Below, in pieces: positions 1 through 5,323 of a DNA stretch of 5,323 nucleotides. Source of the DNA: JBEKYH01 sp049511115 (GTDB taxonomy: Bacteria; Planctomycetota; Phycisphaerae; Tepidisphaerales; Tepidisphaeraceae); contig JBEKYH010000373.1 of assembly GCA_049511115.1 (NCBI GenBank), forward strand, positions 1 through 5,323. The letters are read 5' to 3'. Positions within the stretch are counted from its first letter, which is position 1. Each line of letters opens with the position of its first letter. Made by a program: the position numbers and the translations under genes. The notes beneath the pieces were generated by a model that was given only the letters and a program-made list of their open reading frames with translations, did no database searches and was not told the origin of the DNA.

Positions 1-22
1 CGATATCGGGGAATTGGACGAG

Positions 23-3000
23 CTACACCACCAGAATATCCAGAATGTCGTTGTCGGGAATCTGATCCAGCCCGCCGGGATCGACGTAGGCGGTGTCATT
101 TCCGCCGCCGCCGAAGAGCGTATCAGGCATTCCGTTATCGGCGTAAAAGAGATCATTGCCTGGCCCGCCGATGAGTTCATTATCACCAGCCCCGCCGACG
201 AGAGTGTTGTTTCCCTTGCCGCCGCGAAGGGTGTCATTGCCGGCGCCGCCGAGCAGGCTGTCGGGGCCGTTACCACCATCCAGGGAATCATTTCCGCCGC
301 CGCCGAGGAGAGTATCGGCCCCGCGTCCGCCGGAGAGGCTGTCGTTGCCGGCCCCGCCGATGAGACAGTCATTGCCGTCGCCGCCGATGAGGGTGTCGTT
401 CCCGGCGCCGCCCCGGATGGTCGCGCCGATCACGTCGGTCGCCAGCGTGACGGAATCATTTCCCGCCAGGGCGCTGATGGAAATAGAAGTCACCTGCGAA
501 TCGTTGAATGTACTGGAATTGCCATTGATGTTGACAGTGATAATCCCGGCCCCATCAGATACCGTGATCGTATCGTTGCCGCTGGTTCCGGAGACCGAAA
601 GCAATCCGTCAACCAGGGTCGCCGGGGCGCTGACCAGATCGGGGATCAGGTTGTTGGCGATCGGCGTGCCCAGCCCGGTGCCGGTGGTGTATTGCGAAGA
701 GCTGGTCTTGTGGAAATCGCTTTCCGGCAGGCTGTAGAGCATGGGAAGCAATTGACTCGCTCCATCCAGCGATGACTCACCCGCGGCTGCTCGTCCCTGA
801 TCGGCAATGGCCACAATCGCCGCCCACGCCGGCGCGGAAAAGCTTGTGCCGGCCAGCACGATCCACGGGTTGCTGGGATCGCCGTAAGAGTTATAAACCG
901 CCACGCCGGTGGCAGGGTCGCCGTCAAACGAGACATCCGGCACGTCACGCCCCCCCGCCGGGGCGATGCCCGATTGATACGACGGCTGAGAAACAGAGGT
1001 GTTGGTTCCGTAACCGCCGCCGTCGGTGGAACTGTCATCCCAGAGCGTCTCGCCGAGCCAATCACCGGCGGAATCACCGACGGAAAGACTCGTTCCGCCG
1101 ACGGCCAGGACATCCGGGTCGGCCGCGGGATAATCCACCCCCACACTGCCGCCGCTGCCCTTTGAATTGAGCGTGCTGCTGGCGTAGGTCCCCGTATCTC
1201 CCGTCGCCGCGATAAACGTGATCGGCACATGTCCCGCCGGCGTCGTGAACGGAGGTGTCGTCGTCCCGCTGTTCTCAAAGAACAGGCTCATGGAGATCAC
1301 GCTGACGTTCGGATAATCGCGCGCCACGCCGATGGCCGTGGCCAGGTCGCTGTCATTACTATTGTTTGTCTCGACAAGAAGAATGCTCGCCCCCGGGGCC
1401 AGTGCGTGGACCCATTCCACATCCAGATCGACCTCGTTGATCCAGCTTGATTGGCTCGACGGCGCGGCGGCCGTGTTCTTCGGCACAACCGGGTTGCCAT
1501 TCTGATCGACGACTTTGAAGGACGGGGGCGCGGCAATTCCATATTGCTTATCAAACGCGCGCAGGTCCGATTTGATGTTGGGGTCGTTAAAGGCGTCGAT
1601 GACGGCGACGGTTTGGCCCGCGCCGTTGCCGGCAATTCCGTTGAAACTGACCTGATTGAAGCCGTAGGCCTGGGCGATTTGCGAAGGCGAAAAGCCCTTG
1701 GATGGCGGCGAGACGCTCTGGCAATTGAAGGTGAACACGGTGGACCATGTTCCCGGCTGGGTTGTGGAATTGGCCAGGACTTCCCAGGAATAGGATTTAC
1801 CAACGGTCAGCGGGGCAATAGGAGTGTACTGCGTAATCGGCGTGCTGATGTCGATAACGACGCTGGATCCGCCGGTGGTCGCCGTCGGGTCGGTGGGAAG
1901 GTCGCTGGCGTTTGTGGCCACGATCAGGCGATAGGCCGTCGCATTGCTAACCGCCGACCAGGTGAAAGTGGGAGTGGTGGAAATGCCGGTCGCGCCCGTC
2001 GCGGGCGTGCTAGGTATGGCCGGCGGAAGTCCCGTGGTGAATTGGCTGATGCTGGACCACGTCCCGCCCTCGACATCAATGTACCCAATCACCTCCCAGT
2101 AATAGGTGGTAAATGGAGACAAAGAGGCTGAAAAGCTGGTGGTTCCAGTGGTGCTATCGATCACCACGCTTGATCCTCCCGTCGTCGCGCTGGGATCAGT
2201 CGGAAGGTCCGCTGAGTTAGTCGCGACGATGAGCCGGTACAGGGGTGGCGCAAGTACGGCACGTACTGTCGTCCAGGTAAATGTGGGATTCGTGGGAACC
2301 CCGCTCTGGGAGACAGGATAACTCGGCGTCGGAGCCGCCAACGGCGGCAAGACGAGGTCGAATTCATTGACGCTCGACCAAGTCCCAATCTGATCTGTGG
2401 AATTGCCGATGACCTCCCAATAGTAGACGTTGTTCGCCGATATCGGTTCAGCCGTAAATGTCAGTTGAGTCGTAGTTGCGTCGAAAACAACGGTTGCTCC
2501 GCCGGTGGTTGCCGTTGGATCGGTTGGCAAGTCGGCCGAATTAAGCGCCACGATAATGCGATAGGAGGTCGCCTGGCTCACGGCGGCCCAAGTAAAGGCC
2601 AAGGAGATGGAGTTACTTTCTATGGTCGCTTGATTTGCCGGCGACATGAGTGTCGGCGGCGGCAGATTTGGCGGCCCGATGGTGAATTGGCTGATGGTTG
2701 ACCAGGTGCCGATGTCGCCGCTCGCCGTGCCGATTACTTCCCAGAAATAGGTCTGGCCCGCCGTGAGTGTCTGGCCCGACGGCAATACGGCCGGCGAAGT
2801 TGCGCTGGTTCCATCAAGTACGACCGATGCGCCGCCTGTCGTCGCGGCGGGGTTGGTCGGCAGGTCTGACTTTACCGTGGCAATGAGCACGCGGTACGAC
2901 GTTGCACCAGTTACCGTCGACCAGGAAAAGACCGGACTGGTCACCACCCCCGTCGCGCCGGCCGAAGGCGCTGCGAGAATCGGCGCGGTTAAAACCGGGG

Positions 3001-4771
3001 CGGCCGTTGTGAATTGCCGCACCACCGACCATTGCCCCAGTTGCGAGCCGTTGTCCGCGGTGACTTCCCAGTAGAAGGTCGCATCAGTCGCGAGCGCCGT
3101 TCCCGGCGTGAATTGCGCGCTCGAAGTTGTCGTGTCGATGACGACCGACGAACCGCCGGTTGTCGCGTCGGGATCGCCGGGGAGGTCCAGCGGATTCGTA
3201 GCCAGGATCAGGCGATACGACGCGGCCCCGGAAACCGCCGCCCACGTGAATGTCGGCGTCGTAGCGACGCCCGTCGCCCCCGCGCTGGGAGCGTTCAGTG
3301 CCGGCGCGGGCAGATTTGCCGTTCCGACAGTGAACTGATTGATCGCCGACCAGGTTCCCTGCTGCCCCGGCGCTACGCCGATGACTTCCCAGTAATAAGT
3401 GACGCCCGGCGCGAGTGTGGGCGATAGGGTCGTGCCGATGATCGCCTCGTCGGCCACCACGCTCGGGCCGCCGATGGTTGCCGCCGGATCAGTCGGCAAA
3501 TCCAGCGGATTGGTGGCGACGATGAGCCGGTAATCAGCCGCATGGGCGACGGCCGACCAGTTGAATGCCGGCGTGACCGACTGATCGGTGGCCTGTGCCG
3601 CCGGCGAAATAGGCGTCGGCGCGGCCAGCGGCGCGGCGGCCGGAGTATTGTTCAAAAGCGTGACGACATTGCCCGGCGAACCGCCGTAGAGCAAAGCCAG
3701 ATCGGCTTGGCCGTCGCCGTTGAAATCGGCGGTAAGCGCAAAAGTGCTGCCGGCGGGGACGATGGACTGCGGCGATTGGAACGTGCCGTCGCCGTTGCCG
3801 GGGAAGAAAAACAGGCCGTTATGCGTGCCCGTGGCGACGACCGCGATATCCTCGTACCCATCGCTTTCAAAATCTCCGGCCAGCGCCGTTTGCGGCGAGT
3901 ATTGGCCGGGCATATTCGTCACCAGCGGCGGCAGGAAAGTCCCGTTTCCATTTCCCAGGAGCACATCCACCGAGCCGGGCGTTCCCGCGACGGTGGCCAC
4001 CAGATCGGGATGCCCGTCACCGTTGAAATCGCCGACGGCAAGCGAGGTGATATTTCCGCCCAGCGCGTAAGTTTTCGCCGCGGCGAAGGCGCCGTTTCCG
4101 TTGCCGATGAGAATGTCGAGATTCGAGCCGACGGCGACGGCCAAGTCCGGAACGGAATCGCCGTTAAAGTCGGCTGTCGCGAGAATGCCGTTGGCATAGG
4201 CGCCGTTGTCGATGCGCTCAACGCGAAATGTTCCGTCGCCGTTGCCAAGCAACAGGCTTAGTCCGCCGTATTTGTTAATCCCTACAATGTCCTGCCTTCC
4301 GTCGCCGTTGATGTCGGCGACGACCAGGTGCGGATCATAAATATCCGAGGGATCGGAAATGATGGGCGATTGGAATGTCCCGTTGCCGTTGCCCAGGAGG
4401 ACGCCGATGCCTTTGCCGCCGGAAAAAAGATAGGCCAAGTCGAGCTTGCCGTCGCCGTTGAAATCGCCCACGACCGGCGAATAGGCGGGGAAGCCGCCGT
4501 CGGGAATCGAAACGGCCGGCTGAAACGTGCCGTCGGAGTTGGCCGCGAGGAGCGTAAGTGCCCCCGTGGTAAGCGCCGTGACAATATCGGGATGGCCGTC
4601 GCCATTAAAATCGCCGGCCACGAATGACGAGGGAGCATTGCCGATTGGATAGATGGCCGGCGTGAAATTCACGCCGCTGAGCAACTGCCGCCGCTCGAGT
4701 GGTTCACAGCAGATGGGCACTTCCGCGACTGCGCGGCGAATGGCCCGGTTTGTGCCTCGACGACCTCTCAT
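23..4771 (-). CDS. Giant secreted multidomain protein: FG-GAP propeller, six Fn3-like domains, S53 sedolisin peptidase, RTX tail
   Basis: Probably an exported, calcium-dependent surface or extracellular protease/adhesin. Numbering from the ATG at 4771 gives 1582 residues. A basic N-terminus leads to EPLERRQLLS (23-32), the planctomycete export-type motif; there is no classical hydrophobic signal helix. Residues 34-379 hold seven FG-GAP/VCBS units (DFNGDGxPD...LLGNGNGTF). Residues 382-1016 hold six fibronectin-III-like domains. Residues 1028-1381 match the sedolisin core: E1113 and D1117 in NEVDLDVEW, D1192 in ATGDTG, S1310 in AGTSFSAP. Residues 1453-1561 are RTX nonapeptides, followed by an acidic-hydrophobic tail. 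No sedolisin prodomain is visible. The stop is TAG at 23-25. A GTG at 4804 would add 11 residues; I prefer the ATG because GGGAG lies 11 nt upstream and the export motif then sits about 23 residues in. The tRNA lies 73 nt upstream on the same strand. The substrate is unknown. The architecture is certain; peptidase activity is inferred. Confidence 0.93.
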   Translation of the reverse strand: MRGRRGTNRAIRRAVAEVPICCEPLERRQLLSGVNFTPAIYPIGNAPSSFVAGDFNGDGHPDIVTALTTGALTLLAANSDGTFQPAVSIPDGGFPAYSPVVGDFNGDGKLDLAYLFSGGKGIGVLLGNGNGTFQSPIISDPSDIYDPHLVVADINGDGRQDIVGINKYGGLSLLLGNGDGTFRVERIDNGAYANGILATADFNGDSVPDLAVAVGSNLDILIGNGNGAFAAAKTYALGGNITSLAVGDFNGDGHPDLVATVAGTPGSVDVLLGNGNGTFLPPLVTNMPGQYSPQTALAGDFESDGYEDIAVVATGTHNGLFFFPGNGDGTFQSPQSIVPAGSTFALTADFNGDGQADLALLYGGSPGNVVTLLNNTPAAAPLAAPTPISPAAQATDQSVTPAFNWSAVAHAADYRLIVATNPLDLPTDPAATIGGPSVVADEAIIGTTLSPTLAPGVTYYWEVIGVAPGQQGTWSAINQFTVGTANLPAPALNAPSAGATGVATTPTFTWAAVSGAASYRLILATNPLDLPGDPDATTGGSSVVIDTTTSSAQFTPGTALATDATFYWEVTADNGSQLGQWSVVRQFTTAAPVLTAPILAAPSAGATGVVTSPVFSWSTVTGATSYRVLIATVKSDLPTNPAATTGGASVVLDGTSATSPAVLPSGQTLTAGQTYFWEVIGTASGDIGTWSTISQFTIGPPNLPPPTLMSPANQATIESNSISLAFTWAAVSQATSYRIIVALNSADLPTDPTATTGGATVVFDATTTQLTFTAEPISANNVYYWEVIGNSTDQIGTWSSVNEFDLVLPPLAAPTPSYPVSQSGVPTNPTFTWTTVRAVLAPPLYRLIVATNSADLPTDPSATTGGSSVVIDSTTGTTSFSASLSPFTTYYWEVIGYIDVEGGTWSSISQFTTGLPPAIPSTPATGATGISTTPTFTWSAVSNATAYRLIVATNASDLPTDPTATTGGSSVVIDISTPITQYTPIAPLTVGKSYSWEVLANSTTQPGTWSTVFTFNCQSVSPPSKGFSPSQIAQAYGFNQVSFNGIAGNGAGQTVAVIDAFNDPNIKSDLRAFDKQYGIAAPPSFKVVDQNGNPVVPKNTAAAPSSQSSWINEVDLDVEWVHALAPGASILLVETNNSNDSDLATAIGVARDYPNVSVISMSLFFENSGTTTPPFTTPAGHVPITFIAATGDTGTYASSTLNSKGSGGSVGVDYPAADPDVLAVGGTSLSVGDSAGDWLGETLWDDSSTDGGGYGTNTSVSQPSYQSGIAPAGGRDVPDVSFDGDPATGVAVYNSYGDPSNPWIVLAGTSFSAPAWAAIVAIADQGRAAAGESSLDGASQLLPMLYSLPESDFHKTSSSQYTTGTGLGTPIANNLIPDLVSAPATLVDGLLSVSGTSGNDTITVSDGAGIITVNINGNSSTFNDSQVTSISISALAGNDSVTLATDVIGATIRGGAGNDTLIGGDGNDCLIGGAGNDSLSGGRGADTLLGGGGNDSLDGGNGPDSLLGGAGNDTLRGGKGNNTLVGGAGDNELIGGPGNDLFYADNGMPDTLFGGGGNDTAYVDPGGLDQIPDNDILDILVV
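89..415 (-). repeat. RTX (hemolysin-type) calcium-binding nonapeptide repeats
   Basis: Residues 1453-1542 are ten back-to-back nonapeptides of the GGxGxDxLx type. A ten-residue degenerate spacer (YADNGMPDTL) and one more repeat (1553-1561) follow. Repeats 4, 6, 8 and 9 depart from the GND core (GAD, GPD, GNN, GDN). Residues about 1382-1452 just upstream contain two weaker GND turns and look like a beta-rich lead-in. RTX repeats form a parallel beta-roll that folds on binding calcium outside the cell and are typical of type I secretion substrates. The last 21 residues are Asp-rich and end in DILDILVV, compatible with a C-terminal secretion signal, although the planctomycete N-terminal motif suggests another export route is also possible. 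Confidence 0.92.
629..1690 (-). other. S53 sedolisin (serine-carboxyl peptidase) domain
   Basis: Residues about 1028-1381 begin with SPSQIAQAYGFNQVSF, the usual opening of a mature bacterial sedolisin. Sedolisins use a Ser-Glu-Asp triad plus an oxyanion Asp. Here these map to E1113 and D1117 (spacing of four, as in the family), D1192 in TGDTG and S1310 in GTSFSAPAWA. Other family blocks present are DYPAADPDVLAVGGTSL, ETLWDD followed by a Gly-rich turn, and RDVPDVSFDGDPATGVAVY. The domain ends at TGLGTP (about 1365-1370). Characterised members are acid-active endopeptidases of the S53 clan. No activation prodomain precedes it; Fn3-like repeats take that place. The segment that normally carries the calcium-binding Asp near FHDIT reads FHKTS and is shortened, so metal binding may be altered. 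Confidence 0.88.
1724..3628 (-). repeat. Six tandem fibronectin-III-like domains
   Basis: Residues about 382-1016 contain six direct repeats at roughly 382-483, 487-589, 592-698, 703-805, 810-913 and 917-1016. Each follows the same plan: a Pro/Ala-rich entry with TPTFTWxAV, then YRLIVATN, then DLPTDPxATTGGxSVV, then TYYWEVIG, and finally GTWSxxxQFT. They resemble the beta-sandwich Fn3-like modules common as spacers in bacterial extracellular enzymes. DNA spacing between equivalent signatures is about 304-333 bp, so the array is diverged and not a recent perfect duplication. The fifth unit has a short insertion (RAVLAPP) before its YRL strand. The likely role is to hold the peptidase away from the propeller or cell surface, or to bind carbohydrate or protein. 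Confidence 0.88.
3635..4672 (-). repeat. Seven FG-GAP/VCBS repeats (beta-propeller) in the large protein
   Basis: Protein residues about 34-379 contain seven units of 45-50 residues. Each has a calcium-loop motif of the DFNGDGxPD type. The loops begin near residues 53, 101, 151, 199, 246, 298 and 347. In six of the units a hydrophobic strand and a GNGNGTF-like turn follow. Unit 6 is the most divergent (DFESDGYED) and unit 7 ends in LLNNTPAA without the final GTF turn. FG-GAP repeats of this kind form the blades of integrin-alpha-like propellers, and seven is the usual number for a closed propeller, so the domain looks complete. The likely role is binding or adhesion with structural calcium; the ligand cannot be told from sequence. 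Confidence 0.9.
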
Positions 4772-4782
4772 CGCAACGAAAA

Positions 4783-4787
4783 CTCCC
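4783..4787 (-). promoter_or_regulatory. Weak Shine-Dalgarno-like site favouring the ATG start
   Basis: On the minus strand GGGAG lies 11 nt before the ATG at 4771. The spacing is longer than ideal. The upstream GTG at 4804 has only a weak purine stretch (AAAAAGGCGG) some distance before it. This tips the start choice toward the ATG but does not settle it. Confidence 0.35.
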
Positions 4788-4844
4788 GCTCCGAGAGTAC
4801 ACACCCACGCTGGCAGACACCGCCTTTTTGTAACACCGCTATGC

Positions 4845-4918
4845 TGGGGCCGGCGCGATTCGAACGCGCGACCTGCCGTTTAGGAAACGGCTGCTCTATC
4901 CAACTGAGCTACGACCCC
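4845..4918 (-). tRNA. tRNA-Arg (anticodon CCU)
   Basis: Read on the minus strand this is a complete 74-nt cloverleaf. The 7-bp acceptor is GGGGTCG pairing with CGGCCCC, with one T-G wobble. The D arm is GCTC/GAGC with a 9-nt loop containing GTTGG. The anticodon arm is GCCGT/ACGGC with loop TTCCTAA, giving anticodon CCT, which decodes AGG as arginine. The variable loop is 5 nt. The T arm is GCGCG/CGCGC with loop TTCGAAT. The discriminator base is A at 4845. CCA is not encoded; the next bases are GCA, so CCA must be added enzymatically. It has its own promoter upstream and lies 73 nt before the ATG of the large protein gene, in the same orientation. No intrinsic terminator is visible after it. 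Confidence 0.97.
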
Positions 4919-4931
4919 GCCAAGTGCATGG

Positions 4932-4960
4932 ATTGTAGCTTTCCCGGCGCAGGAGGCCAA
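4932..4960 (-). promoter_or_regulatory. Sigma-70-like promoter of the tRNA-Arg gene
   Basis: On the minus strand a -35 box TTGGCC (4955-4960, four of six consensus bases) is followed by exactly 17 bp and a -10 box TACAAT (4932-4937, five of six). Transcription would begin near 4925, leaving a leader of about 7 nt before the mature tRNA 5' end at 4918. Position, spacing and box quality all agree. There is no obvious separate promoter between the tRNA and the large protein gene, so this promoter could also feed that gene by readthrough. Confidence 0.75.
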
Positions 4961-4982
4961 TTCGCGGAAATGGGACTAAGTG

Positions 4983-5003
4983 CTGAGGACTGAGGCCTGA
5001 GGC
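4983..5003 (+). repeat. Three tandem copies of a CTGAGGM 7-mer
   Basis: CTGAGGA is followed directly by two copies of CTGAGGC. The array is 21 bp with one base varying between copies. It resembles the short CTGAGGACTGAGG-type microsatellites scattered between genes in some planctomycetes (recollection, not checked). No function is apparent. Confidence 0.6.
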
Positions 5004-5052
5004 GAAAGGTAAAGACCGGCGGACGAGTTGAATTTGCATTCCGCTCAGAGGC

Positions 5053-5113
5053 GTAGGGTGGGTGTACTCGCCCACCACGCGCGCCAAACGGTGGGCGAGT
5101 ACACCCACCCTAC
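5053..5113. repeat. REP/BIME-like element: two inverted GTAG-hairpin units
   Basis: The arms at 5053-5076 and 5090-5113 are perfect reverse complements over 24 bp, with a 13-nt linker. Each arm has its own structure: the tetranucleotide GTAG, then a stem GGTGGGTG, loop TACT and CGCCCACC (8 bp with one G-T wobble). A GTAG 5' of a short imperfect hairpin, present as a head-to-head inverted pair, is the layout of REP sequences arranged in a BIME. REPs are mobilised by RAYT (TnpA-REP, IS200/IS605-like Y1) transposases acting in trans. No transposase is in this window, so this would be a non-autonomous copy. An alternative reading is a simple bidirectional hairpin terminator, but there is no T tract. 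Confidence 0.7.
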
Positions 5114-5127
5114 CCGGGCGCGCGGAT

Positions 5128-5152
5128 TAATCACGATCCATCTGCGTGATTA
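5128..5152. repeat. Small perfect hairpin (8-bp stem, 9-nt loop)
   Basis: TAATCACG at 5128-5135 pairs with CGTGATTA at 5145-5152 around ATCCATCTG. A further T-G pair is possible outside. It lies between the REP-like pair and the long inverted repeat. There is no T tract for termination on either strand. It could be an operator or another small dispersed palindrome. Confidence 0.5.
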
Positions 5153-5166
5153 GGACTGGGCCGAAA

Positions 5167-5323
5167 ATCCAAAGACAAGGAGCCCCCGCATTTCCCGTTC
5201 ACGTATGCATTTGTCTGTCTCTCAGTCCACAGGCCTCGAACCTACCTACCCCCCTTCCTTTGCCCCCAGAGACAGACAATTGCATACGTGAACGGGAAAT
5301 GCGGGGGCTCCTTGTCTTTGGAT
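5167..5323. repeat. Long inverted repeat, 56-bp arms, reaching the window end
   Basis: The left arm 5167-5222 and right arm 5268-5323 are reverse complements at 55 of 56 positions; the single mismatch is T5210 opposite T5280. The spacer 5223-5267 is 45 nt, unrelated to the arms, and C/pyrimidine-rich. Pairing stops sharply at the inner edge (C5223 opposite C5267); the outer edge on the right cannot be tested because the window ends. Within each arm AGACAA and TTGTCT could also pair locally. No open reading frame of note lies inside. It could be a MITE-like element with long terminal repeats (157 bp if complete), a structured RNA locus, or a fold-back artefact at a contig end. Confidence 0.8.

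Larger units (their letters stand above)
4961..5323. other. Non-coding, repeat-packed region upstream of the tRNA
   Basis: I see no credible gene in these 363 bases on either strand. The region holds a short tandem 7-mer array, a REP/BIME-like inverted pair, a small hairpin and a long inverted repeat that reaches the window edge; each is listed separately. The density of inverted repeats contrasts with the coding part and suggests a landing or accumulation site for small dispersed elements beside a tRNA. Confidence 0.8.

Noticed and set aside
14..775. Long plus-strand open frame opposite the end of the large gene
   Set aside because: It is the antisense of the RTX and sedolisin codons; the glycine/aspartate repeats lack stops in this frame. 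The composition is Ala/Gly/Val repeats mirroring the RTX array, with no recognisable domain.
646..1803. Two minus-strand open frames (646-1278 and 1297-1803) overlapping the peptidase domain
   Set aside because: They lie in a shifted frame of the true coding region, are Arg/Pro-rich as expected from GC-rich out-of-frame reading, and show no domain.
3542..4261. Plus-strand open frame of 239 codons opposite the FG-GAP region
   Set aside because: Periodic Val-Glu-Ile and Arg-Arg patterns simply mirror the antisense FG-GAP repeats; the opposite strand has convincing domain matches.
4653..4883. Plus-strand open frame ending in WGRRDSNARPAV
   Set aside because: The GRRDSNxRP ending is the well-known spurious translation of the antisense T-arm of a tRNA, here tRNA-Arg.
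4800..4918. tRNA as an integration (att) site for a mobile element
   Set aside because: No duplicated tRNA 3' end and no integrase are visible in the window, and a normal coding gene begins immediately downstream.
4896..5108. Minus-strand open frame with VVGEYTHPTP
   Set aside because: It crosses the tRNA 5' end, its promoter and the REP-like pair; the peptide is a translation of the repeat, not a gene.
4983..5113. CRISPR array
   Set aside because: The repeats are either tandem without spacers or a single inverted pair; there are no regularly spaced direct repeats and no cas genes.
5167..5323. Long inverted repeat as an intrinsic terminator
   Set aside because: The stem is far longer than normal, the spacer is 45 nt, and no T tract follows on the readable side.

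Overview
The window looks like planctomycete chromosome. The main evidence is the large minus-strand protein: just after its start it carries the EPLERRQLLS type of motif typical of planctomycete exported proteins, and its body is built from FG-GAP, fibronectin-like, sedolisin and RTX modules. The DNA is GC-rich by eye (about 60%). The motif variant and repeat style would fit a Phycisphaerae-like lineage, but that finer placement is a guess.

Layout. About 90% of the window is one gene read right to left (about 4771 down to 23). It encodes a giant secreted or cell-surface protein of about 1582 residues. From N to C terminus the modules are: a planctomycete export motif; seven FG-GAP/VCBS repeats, the number expected for a complete seven-bladed propeller; six tandem fibronectin-III-like domains of about 100 residues, each with a conserved DLPTDPxATTGG-like signature; an S53 (sedolisin) serine-carboxyl peptidase domain with the Glu/Asp/Asp/Ser catalytic set present but an apparently reduced C-terminal calcium site; and a block of RTX calcium-binding nonapeptides ending in an acidic-hydrophobic tail. 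No other protein gene is credible; other long open frames are shadows of the repeats.

Upstream of this gene, on the same strand, is an intact tRNA-Arg(CCU) at 4845-4918. It has a good sigma-70-like promoter (TTGGCC, 17 bp, TACAAT) placed to start transcription about 7 nt before the tRNA. Only 73 nt separate the tRNA from the preferred ATG of the large gene, and no terminator or clear second promoter is visible there, so readthrough is possible.

The right end (about 4961-5323) has no gene and is packed with repeats: three tandem 7-mers; a perfect 24-bp inverted pair, each arm of which is a GTAG-plus-hairpin unit, that is, a REP/BIME-like element; an 8-bp hairpin; and a 56-bp inverted repeat with one mismatch around a 45-nt C-rich spacer that runs to the last base. 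This cluster is the least ordinary DNA in the window. I found no CRISPR array, defence operon or clearly new multi-gene system.
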